Part shown: positions 37,020 through 47,846 of the stretch, in pieces | How the letters are laid out: every line of letters begins with the position of its first letter | How positions within the stretch are numbered: position 1 is the first letter of the stretch | DNA from: Psoroptes ovis | Lineage: Eukaryota; Arthropoda; Arachnida; Sarcoptiformes; Psoroptidae | Length of the DNA: 64,000 bases | Reading direction: 5' to 3' | NCBI GenBank assembly: GCA_002943765.1 | Contig: PQWQ01000008.1 | Coordinates: 2,108,001 to 2,172,000, forward strand | Position numbers and translations under genes: made by a program | The notes under the pieces: model-generated | Told to the model about the DNA's origin: nothing | The model's database searches: none | The model's input: the letters and a program-made list of their open reading frames with translations, nothing else

Positions 37020-37570
37020 TAACATGGAAATTGATCGATATTCTTAATTCATTCATTCATTCGTTTATTATTTTTGGCTGATGATAATTTGAAAATTATT
37101 CCAAAAAAAAAAAAAAATCATTTTGGGCTACGAGAAAATCATTTTTTTCATTGATTTTCAATGGAAATTTCATCCGAATTTTAATTCATTTTTGAATTTT
37201 AAACGATTTTTTTTTTCAAGGTTTATACCTTTCGCGGTCAATGAAATTTGACATTTGAGGTTAATAATCATCGAATGCATTCATTCGATGACTACGACGA
37301 GTCTTTGTATTTGTTTTGGCTTAATCTTAGCCAAATCTTAGCTGCCAAAAAAATACAAAAGAATCGTATTATAATGATTTTCAAATGAATTAGTATTGTT
37401 GTACTTGACTTGATTTATTTGTATTTTTTGAATTGAATTCAATTCATTAATTCATTCATTCATTTATTTATTTGATCAATTAACAATAATTTAATCGATT
37501 ATTAAAGTCAATTCATCATCATCATTGTTTAGTGGGGATAATTATTATGATAACAATTATGGAAAATATA

Positions 37571-37653
37571 TTTACGTTGTCCAAAAAGTTCAATCCCGCT
37601 TAATTGAATAGAATTGCTCATGAAAATCAGCCAAAACTTTGCGGACAACCTAA
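37571..37653 (-). mobile_element. TTAGGTTGTCC MITE, copy 18 (type B, reverse)
   Basis: Left end TTTACGTTGTCCAAAAAG, right end GCGGACAACCTAA. Confidence 0.86.
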
Positions 37654-39222
37654 ATAATAAATCATAATTATCAAATTATTATCATTATGATTGATTTGAC
37701 TTTTGGATTCATCCGATCAATCGGTCGTATTTTGATTTGATTCATTTGTCTAAGATTTGTTTGTTTTTAAATAATAAAATATGAAAATTCTGAACAATTT
37801 AATCTGGTATTTCATTCAAATACAATCATCAAATAGACAAATCACTGCACACACGCCTAATTTAAATAACAATAAATTCACAAATGATTGTTGTTTACAT
37901 GAATAATAATATTGAATAATATCTCTCGAATATGGATGAATGATTTATGTTGCGTGTAATCATCACTGAATGAATGAATGAATGAATGCAAGTAAAGAAT
38001 ACAATTGACTTTTATTTATTTCAAGCAAAACAATGATTGATCTAATGATTGTATCTATTATCTTATTGATGGATTGATTGTTTTGATTAATAAATCCATT
38101 GATTTCGATCATTGTAACAATACAAAAGAATTTGACTTTTCTTCTTCTATTTTGAAAATTCAAATATTGATATTATTATTAAATCAAATTTTTTGTTTCT
38201 CCTTCTCCTTCTTCTTTCGATTCATAAGACACTGAACCAATCTTAATTGGTCTATTGTTTGATTGTTTTAAAATGGAAAATTTGCAAAAATAAATAAAAC
38301 AATTTTGAATCGCGTGTCATTCGTTAATTATCAATGAATTTGAATGAAATCATTCGATTTGATTTGAATGAATGACAATCATTTCATTCTCAAAGACATT
38401 TGTCAAATAATTAAAATGTAAATAAATAAAATGTCAAATATCAAAGGTTTGAGCCTCGTAAATTTCAAAAATATTCTAAATTTAGAATCTTTAATTTCGA
38501 ATTTTTTTGATTTCAAGTCTTTGAATTCGAATTCTTTGAATACACCGGCATTTTAAACAATTTAATTGCTCTTGTTTTTGTTTCAGGAATGTGTTTCAAC
38601 CTTGTACCTTGTATACCTTTTAACTCTGTGTGTGGACCATAAATTGAAATCGAATGCAATTTAACCCAATTTTTGTTTGTTTATTTGTTCAATCAAACAA
38701 ATTGATTCATTGATTGATTCCTTTAATGAATCCATTTGATCGATTTAAATTGATTGAAATTTATTTTTATCCTTGCATTTTATTGCTTTCTGACTAGGTC
38801 CGACAACTAGTACTAATCAAAATTCTTTTTTTAAAGTCTAATTTTATTGCTTTTATTGAGCTATTTTTGGGCGAAAAGAATAGCTTTTAGCCAAGAAAAA
38901 ATGTTTTAGAAAATTTTCAAAATGGACAATGTAGCGCCATCTGTCGCAATTTAACGTAATTATTTTTCAAAATTTCATATTTGAATTTTCATTCCTCCTC
39001 ATCATTTCTCAGAGCTATGAACATTCAATCGTGTAAAATTTTGTTTGGTCAATGGTCTGATGGGTTTTGTGATTAGTGAAAATTTTCACCAATTTTGCCA
39101 TGAGGCGAAAAACCTGTATCTCTGGGCTTCGGGGAAAAAATTTCCAAAAAATCCTGAGGCGAAAAACCTGTTACCTGTTTTGAAACACTTTTGAGGAGGG
39201 GGAGTATTTCGAAAAGAAAAAA

Positions 39223-39433
39223 ACAAAGAGGAGGATGACGCTTAATATGAAAAACAGAAAACGCGAGTTGCCGTAAGCGCGCGCATTTTGTCACTAATTA
39301 CTCACTGAACCTGTATCGACAAAGAGGAGGAGGAGGAGGACAGCGACTAGAAAGACGACAAGGAGGGTGTTTTGTTTTTATTTTTGGGAAAACAAAGTAA
39401 TCAACTGCTAAGACAAAGAGGAGGAGGAGGAGG
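39223..39433 (+). repeat. Polypurine tracts with repeated CAAAGAGGAGGA units
   Basis: Three tracts beginning CAAAGAGGAGGA occur at 39223, 39319 and 39413, the last two extended by GAG units. They lie 1.1-1.3 kb upstream of the AP-2 exon at 40567 and probably in or near its promoter. Confidence 0.6.
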
Positions 39434-40566
39434 TAAACACTAATGATGATAATCGAATGTATATCGATAAATGATGATGATTCGATTTTTGAAATGGATA
39501 GCCATTGGCTTTACTCGTTGCTCATTGATTCCAGCAAATAAACAGGTCAAACAAGTTTTCGATTTAATTTTAATCACCATTTTTTTTCGGTGTATTTTTT
39601 TGCTTCTTAAAACACACAGATATCGAATAGAAGCCAATTAAATGCTTAATGATTTTAATTATTGAGCTGAACTCATTCAATTTTTATTTATTTTTGTGTA
39701 TATTTTTATTATCAAAACAAAAATTTCGCCACAGGGCTAATGAGGAGGATGAATTCGAAACGAAAAAAAATTGATCGATTTTTTTTTTTTTTTTTTGAAG
39801 AATTTCGGTTTCGCTACCTACCTTTCCAATGCAATCCTCCTCCTCCGCCCATTCGAACACCTGACACTGTCGATTTTCAATTCGAATCTTTTGATTTTTG
39901 CATCCTCCCTCCCTCCTTGTCGAATTTTTTTTTTGAAAAATTTTTTGCTGGAAAACGTTCGATCGAAGAGAACGAAGACGACGAAACGAGCTGAAATCAA
40001 AAAAAAAAAAATGATGGAAAAATGCTTCAAGACAGCGCGCAACATTCGATTTGTGTGTATGTACCTGTTGCACAGATTTCGTGTTTCGTGTTTCGAAGAC
40101 CAGAAAAAACACAGAAAATGTTTGGCTAAAGAAACTGAAGAAATTCGAAATTGGAATTGGACCCACTCAGAATTTTGGTTGCTGTGAACACAGAAACACA
40201 CATTGTTTTTGTTTGGTGTTTTGGTTTGTTTTGGTTTTCAACCGATTTGACCATAAAATATCAACTGTGTGTAATCAATCGAAGAGACCGAGTGCCTTTA
40301 AATGGCTCGTGTTTTGTTTGTGTTTTATTTGGTTAAATTTTGTCAAATTGAATTCAAAGCGAAACCAAAACAAAAAATCTACGAATGACCCTTGATTTCG
40401 ACCAAGAATAAGAACTGAAGAATTGAATTAACCTCAACAATCAAATCATTGATCATCAAACCACGTGCCATACTTGTTTTTTTGAAAGGTCTTAGTCCTT
40501 GAAATTGCCATCAACCAATCGAATAATCTTTGAAAATTTAACGAAATTATTCACTAATCAAGTGCC

Positions 40567-43500
40567 ATGTTAGGACTTATGATGATGGAAGAATTAAATC
40601 GAACGCTACTTCAACATCATCATCATCAAAGTAATCATTTGAATCATTCAAATCATCAAAACCCTGAAAACAGTGCCATAAATCACCATGTTCAACAACA
40701 GCAGCAACAGCAAATGTCACAACAGTCAACCAATGACGATACATATCATTCATCGATTCCGCGACAACCAAAACGAAAATTCCAAGACCTAGAAAATGAC
40801 GGTCGAACGGCTGTTCATAGAAATAATGACGCTGATCAAGAAGAATTGGATGATTGCGATGAAGAAGAAGAGGAGGATGAGGACGAGGAGGAGAATGCGG
40901 TCAATGATGCCGCTTCAACCTCCTCCTCCTCGGGTTCATCTTCGGCTGCCGCAACGAATCGAAAGCGACCACGAACTTGTTCACCACAACCTTTGACACC
41001 GAAATCATCGGTCGCTGCTGCGCCTGCATCGGTGATCATTGGAGATGGTAAATCGTCCACATCGGCTTTTTCTCCACCAACAACATCCACTGAAACATTC
41101 ATATTGCCCGAGGTAAAAAACAAATTTTTTTCTCGTGGGTGAAATCAGTCACGTGTATTTCATGTGGTTATTTATCAAGTGTGTGTAATATGGCCTGTGG
41201 CTATTTGTTTACTTGTTTCGATCGAACGGCATTCTCAAAAACATATGATGCAATTATTAGTGTTGAATTTGACTTGATTTACTTTCTAATCGAACAATTT
41301 CCAATGGATTAATCAATTTTTCATCTGTTTCATTCACCCACAGGACCGTAGGGATCTTGTATCCGGCAATGGTGGCGGTCATGGCCTGGCCGGCGGTAAT
41401 AATGGTAATAATAACAATGGAAATGGATCGGCAGCTAGTTTAGTTGGACCTAGTTTGGCCAGTATCACTGGTGGTGGTGGTGGTAATCCGTTTGCCAATG
41501 GCAATAATGGTGCAAATGCATTAGCCGCATCCGATTTTCAGCCACCATATTTTCCACCACCATACAACATTCAAACACCGCAACAGTTAGATTTTCATCA
41601 TGCACATGCTGCAGCTGCAATGGCCATATCGACATCGGCTACCGATCCATATGGTCATTTGAGTTTATCTGGTCCATCACCACAACAATATAATCCATCT
41701 GCACACCCGCATCATGCGGCCCAACATCAACAATCACAACATAATCTGTCACAATTCCACAATAATAACTCAAATAATAACAATCGACAACAAACGCATC
41801 AACAATTATTGCAAACTAGTCGTAATGCTCAACAGCAGCAACAACAACGTGGTGGTAATAATGGTGATGATAATGGTAATGAAATACATTTACAATCACC
41901 AAATCATCATATGCATAATTTACATTCGCATTATACGGCCACCGATATACAAATGGCCATCGTACAAAATCGTCGTTCAGCAGCATCATTAGCGGCCGCA
42001 ACAACAGCAGCGTCGGCCGCATCTTCCTCCTCAACATCATCGTCATCATCATCATCCGTAAATCATCATTCATCATCATCGACATCCTCATCTTCGGTTG
42101 ATAATGATGCAGCTGCAGCATCATCATCAACAATGGCCGCAGCGGCAATGTATGTGGCAGCTAATCACCACCATCATCATCATACACTTCGGCGACCAGA
42201 TGTGTTGATGCATGGTGCAGCAGCGGCTGCTGCAGCTGCAGCCGCTGTCGCCCAACAACATCATCCATCACATAATCATCATCATTCAACGCATCATCAT
42301 AATCATTCGAATCATCACCACCCTCATTTACATCATTCCCATCATCATCCATCACACCATCCATCGCATAATCATAATCATCATCATAATCATTTGATTG
42401 ATCAAGATTTGCTCAATTTACATCATTCATCATCATCGACTACGGGCGCCATACCACTTGATCATGATCAATCGCAGGTAAGTTTTTATTATATTTTTCC
42501 ACACCGAAAAAAAACCTATGAAACCCAAACAAACATCAAAGGTTAACAATCAAACTGTGGCCTAGCCAGGTTAATCAGTGAAATTTTCAATTTTTTTTTC
42601 TACCTTTTCTACCTGCCCCTTGACACTGGATGTGTATGGCCCCGTAATGGTCATTTTTTTCGATGAGAGTCAGTGTTTAGATCTCGTTAATTTTTAAGCT
42701 AAAAGATTGATTGTTTTTTCTTGTCGATTTTGTTGGCCTGTTTTTTCCCACTGGTCAACGAGATACAAATATAAAAATCAGCCAGCGCGAACAAACAAGT
42801 GTATCAAACACTATCAATAATAATAACGATATTTTTTAGACCTTATCATTAAAAAATTGTCGACAGCTAAACGAATGGAAAACAAAGCGAAAAAAAAATT
42901 GTATCAAATTGAACTATTCGTTCGTTTCCATTAAATTGATAGATTGCTAAGAAATGAAAATTTCTTTATTTTTTCGATTTTGATCATTTTGTTTTTTTTT
43001 TCACTTTTCAAAGAAAACGAAAAAGAAACTTGTAATTATCATTTTTTTTTTATTTCCAAGATTTTTGTCTAAAATTTAAATCTAAGAAATGTGTTTTTTT
43101 TTTCTAAGCGAAAATGGGAATCGACATGTAGATTGGTTTTTGGTCAATCTATTTGGCTGTCCGTAAAGTTTTGGCCGATTTTAATGAGCAACTCTATTAG
43201 ATTAAGCGGAATGAACTTTTCGGACAGCCTAATATATTTGAATATCGAAAGTTTTTCGCTTTTCGTTGAATGAAATATTCTTGAAAATTTTCCCGAAAAA
43301 AATCAAATTTCTTTGAGTGAAGGAATGAATGCTAATTATAAAATGAAGAAACGTTCTCTTCGTGTTATTAATATTAACCTTCACACAAAAAAATGAATAA
43401 GAAATGCAAAAAGCAATTAAATCTTTAAAGAAAACTTTGAAAGAAACTTGTTTTTTCCCAAACTAAGAAAACGAAGCAAAAAAATATCTGGTTGTCCGAA

Positions 43501-46500
43501 AAGTTTATTCGGCTTAATTCGATAGAATTGTTCATAAAAATCCGCCAAAACTTTACGGACAACCTGAATAATATCATTAAACATCACCACCACCAATGAT
43601 ACAGTAATCTTAATGACACACATCCACCACTGGTCTTATTGAATTATGACCAGCAGGATGCTTAAGAAATTGGTGAATTTCTTGGTTGTTTTCGGTGAAA
43701 ATTTTCAATTTTCTCGCCTTGAATATTCCTGCTCAGCTGATTTTCTTAGTAGCCTCGGGAGCATATCGGTTTTTTGTTAATGTGTCTATCGGTGTGCAGG
43801 CAAGCCATACAACTAGGCGCGTTTCGATTTGAAGCTTTATGTGAATTGCTCCAAGGCAAAACACAGAGCAAAAATATAGAAGAAACAATTTTTTCATCGT
43901 AGATGCCTTGCAGGCATATATAATTTTATGCCACTTCTTTTTTTTCTGTGCATGTGTGTGTATGGTAATAAAAGTTAGCCAGAATGCTTCAGGCATAACC
44001 GAAAACCAGAAATTCGGACTCAGGCAAATAACACAGAGTAACGAGTGGAAAATTCGGTATTGTTCACCCAGAAAAAATGGTTTTGACGCCGCCAGCAATT
44101 TTTTTTGACAAAAAGATAAAAATTGCTGCTAGCAATTTATAAATTAATAAACACAAAAATAAATAAATAAATGAATGATCCTCTCTTTTACACACACACA
44201 AACAGATCTTGTTCCCCCTATTTGCCCCCAGCACAAACACATATATCCCATTCGCTAAATTGACTCGAAAATAGAAATATATTAGGTTGTCCGAAAAGTT
44301 ATGGCCGATTTTCATGAACAACTCTTTGCGATTAAGCCGAATGATTTTTTTTGGAAAACCTCACATAGAAATATTCTCTTCCTCACAATATATTCTCCCG
44401 TTTGTTCTGCATGTTTTTTGATGCTACTTTTAATATAACAACAACAAAGTTTAAAGTATTAATAAGAAGAAGAAGACGGAGGAGGAGGAGGAGGAATATA
44501 TTGTGAATGATGATAGATAGAGATGATGATGGGCTCGCCGCTTATATTTTATTCCTTGAAGCGATTCTATTCTATTTTTTTCATATCTTTGATTGTTGTA
44601 TATGTGTCTACTAAATTCTTTGATTAATTCGATTGATTCAACTGTGTTTTGATGATTTAATTAGTTCTCGTACCTTAATTAATCATCTTAATTGATTCGT
44701 ATTAAATTCTACCGGTGAATTCATTAATCAATCAATTCGAAATTCGAATTTCAAAAATTCAATTCGATCATCTCATCGATTTCGAATGTTTTCTAGTCAT
44801 TTTCGAATCAATCAAATCAATTCGATTCTGGTCATTAATTAAGCTGCAAATATCTTTGATTTTTTCAATTGCAATTTTGATTCTATTTTGACTCAATTAA
44901 TCAAAAATAAAACATGGCCAAACAACTGACAACTAAACGTTCAAGAAACAATGATTTTGCTGATGATCAAAATAGTGTCAACGATGATGATGACGTAATC
45001 GTACCAATCAAATTATTGAAAACAAATGATGGTGATAATCATCACAATTCCAATGATAATGATGAGGAGGAGGAAGAGGTGGTCGATGATGTTATTGATG
45101 ATGCATCCGCTGATGAATATGTTGATGATGATGAAGAGGAGGAGGAGGTGGAAGAGATAATCGATGGTGATGGTGAATCTGATGATGAACAAGACACCAA
45201 CGGTATCAATCGTTCGATCAATTCGAATATTAGTAATCATTCGAATTCTTCATTAGCAAATGATTTACAATCACAATTAATGGCAATAAATTCGACCTTA
45301 TTACTTAATAAAAATCTCCTCCTTTCGAATATGGCCCAACAATTAATGCTGCAATCATCTTGTTTATTGGTATTTTTTCATTGATTAATTGATTGATATA
45401 GAAGCTATAGGGTTTGTCCGAAAAGTTTATGCCTGCTATATCGTAGAAAATAATGAAAAAATTGGCAAGAACTTATCGGACAACCTGCTATTTAAACACA
45501 TTTATCTATGACCATTTCACTGCTTTGATTGCTTAGTTGGCAATTTACATGTCGATTGCTTAGTCCTTATTTAGTTGGTTAATGACCCCTGCCACCCAAT
45601 ATTTTTTAAGATTTTAATTGTTTTGATTGATTAATTGATTAATTTTCAATTTATTCAATTAGGGACCGAATTTAGATGATACATCAAGCCTTTTTTCGCC
45701 TGAACATCATACGAATAGTGGTGGTGTTATCCGCAAGAATGTTGTGAATGGTAATGGTAAGCAATTTCGAATTTCAAAGGGTTTAAAATTGATTAAGTGG
45801 TTTAATTTCGAAATTGAACAGGTATCAACAAACGTAATAATAATGAAATGCATAAAGATATGATTGTGACAGGTGTCACTTCACCTGCTGATGTTTTTTG
45901 CTCCGTTCCTGGCCGATTATCACTACTGTCATCAACATCTAAATATAAAGTTACCGTTGGTGAAGTACATCGTCGTCTTTCACCACCTGAATGTTTAAAT
46001 GCATCACTGCTTGGAGGTGTTCTGCGAAGGTTTGTTTTTGGGTTTTAATCGGGTCAATATTTACTCATTGAATGATTCGAATTGAATAGGGCCAAATCGA
46101 AAAATGGTGGTAAATCACTTCGAGAAAAATTGGAAAAAATCGGATTAAATCTACCGGCTGGACGTAGAAAGGCTGCCAATGTTACCTTGTTGACATCACT
46201 GGTTGAAGGTAATTTTTGATTTTAATTTTTGAGAATTCTAATAGGCTAATCATAATCCCCTGTCTTAATTCTCATCATAGGTGAAGCATTACATTTGGCC
46301 AGAGATTTTGCATATGTTTGCGATACCGAATTTCCAGCCAAACAAATGGCCGAATATTTATGTCGTAACAACACTGAAACAGTCGATATTTATAGACGTA
46401 AAGAATTGGTTTTATCCACCAAGTATGTTTCGCTAATTTATTTTGGTTAATTAATTAATTCTTATTTAATTTTCCCCTAGGCAATTATTAAAAGAATTTA

Positions 46501-46895
46501 TGGATCTATTAAATCAAGATCGTTCACCACTGTGTAATGCAAGGCCACAACAAATTCTCGATTCAAACATCCAAAGAAATCTAACACATTTTTCATTGAT
46601 AACACATGGTTTCGGTAGTCCAGCGATTGTTGCTGCATTAACATCTGTACAAAATTTTCTCACCGAATCATTGAAATACCTCGAAAAACAATTGAATAAT
46701 AATTATCCGAATCCATCATCAACAAATCAACAATCAGCTGCTGGATTACTGACCACCAGTATGTCACAACAACAACATTCACAGCAACATTTATCAACGA
46801 ATGCAGCTGTTGCAGCAGCAGCCGCAGCCGCCGCTGCTGCTGCTAATTTGATTGAAACAAAAAAAGAAATTGATTTAGTCACCAAACAAAAATAA
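40567..46895 (+). CDS. TfAP-2: Transcription factor AP-2, isoform from the proximal first exon
   Basis: Exons 40567-41112, 41344-42477, 45663-45756, 45822-46029, 46090-46208, 46281-46422 and 46481-46895 join in frame to 885 residues. Exon 1 is Q/H-rich then acidic and ends LPE; exon 2 begins DRRDLVSG and carries the AP-2 transactivation motif FQPPYFPPPY (41536-41565) followed by DPYGHLSL, then long Q, S, A and H runs. The last five exons encode the DNA-binding and helix-span-helix dimerisation domain: [84 protein letters not shown]. A poly-Ala run sits near the C terminus. AP-2 proteins bind GCC(N)GGC palindromes as dimers in the nucleus. Human AP-2 proteins are about 440 residues; the excess is low-complexity. 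Poly(A) signal at 47391. Confidence 0.92.
41966..42410 (+). repeat. Alanine, serine and histidine codon runs in AP-2 exon 2
   Basis: GCN, TCN and CAY trinucleotide runs encode Ala-, Ser- and His-rich stretches, the longest near 42170-42400. Mixed codons (CAT/CAC, GCA/GCT/GCG) show they are not a simple pure microsatellite. The same composition opens long frames on other strands, which are shadows. Confidence 0.85.
43152..43232 (+). mobile_element. TTAGGTTGTCC MITE, copy 19 (type B, forward)
   Basis: 81 bp with TA on both sides, TTTGGCTGTCCGT to CGGACAGCCTAA. Confidence 0.88.
43488..43567 (-). mobile_element. TTAGGTTGTCC MITE, copy 20 (type B, reverse)
   Basis: TA then TCTGGTTGTCCG; right end ACGGACAACCTGA followed by TA. 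Only 255 bp from copy 19, in opposite orientation. Confidence 0.87.
43904..43916. promoter_or_regulatory. AP-2-like palindrome TGCCTTGCAGGCA
   Basis: A nearly perfect palindrome with GCC and GGC half-sites, the architecture bound by AP-2 dimers, lies 1 kb upstream of the internal AP-2 first exon. Extra GGCA/GCC half-sites are nearby (43797-44030). Possible autoregulation; this is inference from motif form only. Confidence 0.3.
44282..44363 (+). mobile_element. TTAGGTTGTCC MITE, copy 21 (type B, forward)
   Basis: TA then TTAGGTTGTCCGAAAAG; the right arm is degraded (TTTTTTTTGGAAAACCTCA). Confidence 0.84.
44464..44496 (+). repeat. GAA/GAG polypurine tract
   Basis: AGAAGAAGAAGACGGAGGAGG-type tract about 420 bp upstream of the internal AP-2 first exon, like the tracts ahead of the proximal exon. 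Confidence 0.75.
44914..45369 (+). CDS. TfAP-2: AP-2 internal alternative first exon, acidic N terminus
   Basis: A 456 bp open exon starts MAKQLTTKRSRNNDF, continues with very acidic D/E runs and ends QLMLQSSCLL at a GTATTT donor in phase 0, the phase of the acceptor at 45663. An in-frame TAA at 44908-44910, just before the ATG, and the lack of an in-phase acceptor mean it cannot be an internal exon read from exon 2, so it looks like an alternative start. Joined to the common exons it gives 477 residues with the complete DNA-binding and dimerisation region but without the FQPPYFPPPY motif. The basic start could serve as a nuclear localisation signal. An alternative is that it belongs to an unspliced or unrelated transcript. 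Confidence 0.65.
45408..45490 (+). mobile_element. TTAGGTTGTCC MITE, copy 22 (type A)
   Basis: TAGGGTTTGTCCGAAAAG to TTATCGGACAACCTG inside the 293 bp AP-2 intron 45370-45662, where it makes up over a quarter of the intron. Confidence 0.86.
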
Positions 46896-47390
46896 ACCAT
46901 GATGGACATTACACATATACACATAGCGACCTCTACCTACAGATTTGAAAATATTTGTAAATTTTCATCATCTTCATTCATCCACATTCATATTTCAATT
47001 GAATTTTTCTATTTATTTTGTCAAGATTTAACCATTTTTGATTCATTCATCCATACATTTTTCATTTCGAATGATTTGATTGGTGATTTGTAATTAATCA
47101 ATGATCAATCAAAATGATTTTGTTCTTATTTAATTTGTGATTATTTTTCTCTGTCTCTGTCTCTCATCGAATACTCCCTATTCTATATTACGATACCAAA
47201 ACACCTCCCCAATCCCCATTCTACAAAATAATCAACAACGAAGCCACATTTCATTCTAAGAATCGAGAAAAAAAAACTCGATTTATTTCAACGAAATCCC
47301 GAGAATTTTGTATTTTTTTCGACCAAGCAGCCAGAAAAAAATGATTGAAACAAATCCATCAAAATATATGATATAAAATGTGACCACAGT

Positions 47391-47396
47391 AATAAA
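47391..47396 (+). terminator. Candidate AP-2 poly(A) signal
   Basis: AATAAA about 500 bp past the AP-2 stop, followed by more AATAA motifs. Confidence 0.45.
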
Positions 47397-47514
47397 TATA
47401 ATAATAATAATGAATGAAAAGCAATTATGAAATAAATTAAAAATTTATTTATTCAAAAAATATATAAATTAATTAATCATAATTTTTTCATTTTATTTGA
47501 AATCTGATCTATTA

Positions 47515-47596
47515 TTAGGTTGTCCTGAAATTTCATTCGGCTTAATCACAATAGAGTTGTTCATGAAAATCGGTCAGAACTTTTCGGACATGCTAA
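47515..47596 (-). mobile_element. TTAGGTTGTCC MITE, copy 23 (type B, reverse)
   Basis: 82 bp with TA on both sides, TTAGGTTGTCCTGAAATT to CGGACATGCTAA. Confidence 0.87.
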
Positions 47597-47846
47597 TACT
47601 ATCGTTAGCCCAAATGCCTTGCAGCTATTTTACCGTCATTTTCATGGATTTTATTGCTTTATTTTGGCTTTGAATTAATGAATTAAATGACTGTATCGAT
47701 GGCCATTGATGATTGTCTCAATATTTGATGTCCATTTCGATGACTTTTGAATCGATCGCTTTGTATCAATTTCAATAATATTAACATTAATATTATTGAT
47801 GTAGCCTTTCATTTTATGGGGAAAAATATTGAATTATTTATTATAA

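Larger units (their letters stand above)
22800..40566 (+). other. TfAP-2: Long AP-2 intron (to 41343), gene-free, MITE-rich
   Basis: If the distal exon is used, this is most of an 18.5 kb intron. It carries 11 MITE copies, an (AAT)n tract, TG tracts, an 186 bp inverted-repeat structure (28133-28318), two AGATGGC-type motifs (28451, 38931) and polypurine tracts close to the second promoter (39.2-39.4 kb). Open frames up to 160 codons near 39.7-40.2 kb are low-complexity. I found no convincing coding exon of another gene. Confidence 0.5.
42478..44913 (+). other. TfAP-2: AP-2 intron upstream of the internal first exon
   Basis: 2.4 kb (intron continues to 45662). It holds three MITE copies, a TGCCTTGCAGGCA palindrome (43904-43916), and a polypurine tract (44464-44496) upstream of the exon at 44914. 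No other exon was recognised. Confidence 0.5.
46896..47846. other. AP-2 3' UTR and AP-2/tetraspanin spacer
   Basis: Holds the AP-2 3' end (poly(A) signal AATAAA at 47391-47396), MITE copy 23 and AT-rich spacer up to the probable tetraspanin stop. No other gene is seen. Confidence 0.5.

Noticed and set aside
39684..40201. Long open frames on both strands (up to 160 codons)
   Set aside because: The sequence is A/T and GA/TC low-complexity, giving F/K/R-rich frames in several frames at once. It looks like 5' flank of the AP-2 exon, not a gene.
41714..42397. Several overlapping open frames rich in His/Ile/Met/Leu or Asp on both strands
   Set aside because: They are out-of-frame shadows of the CAT/CAC and GCN runs in AP-2 exon 2.
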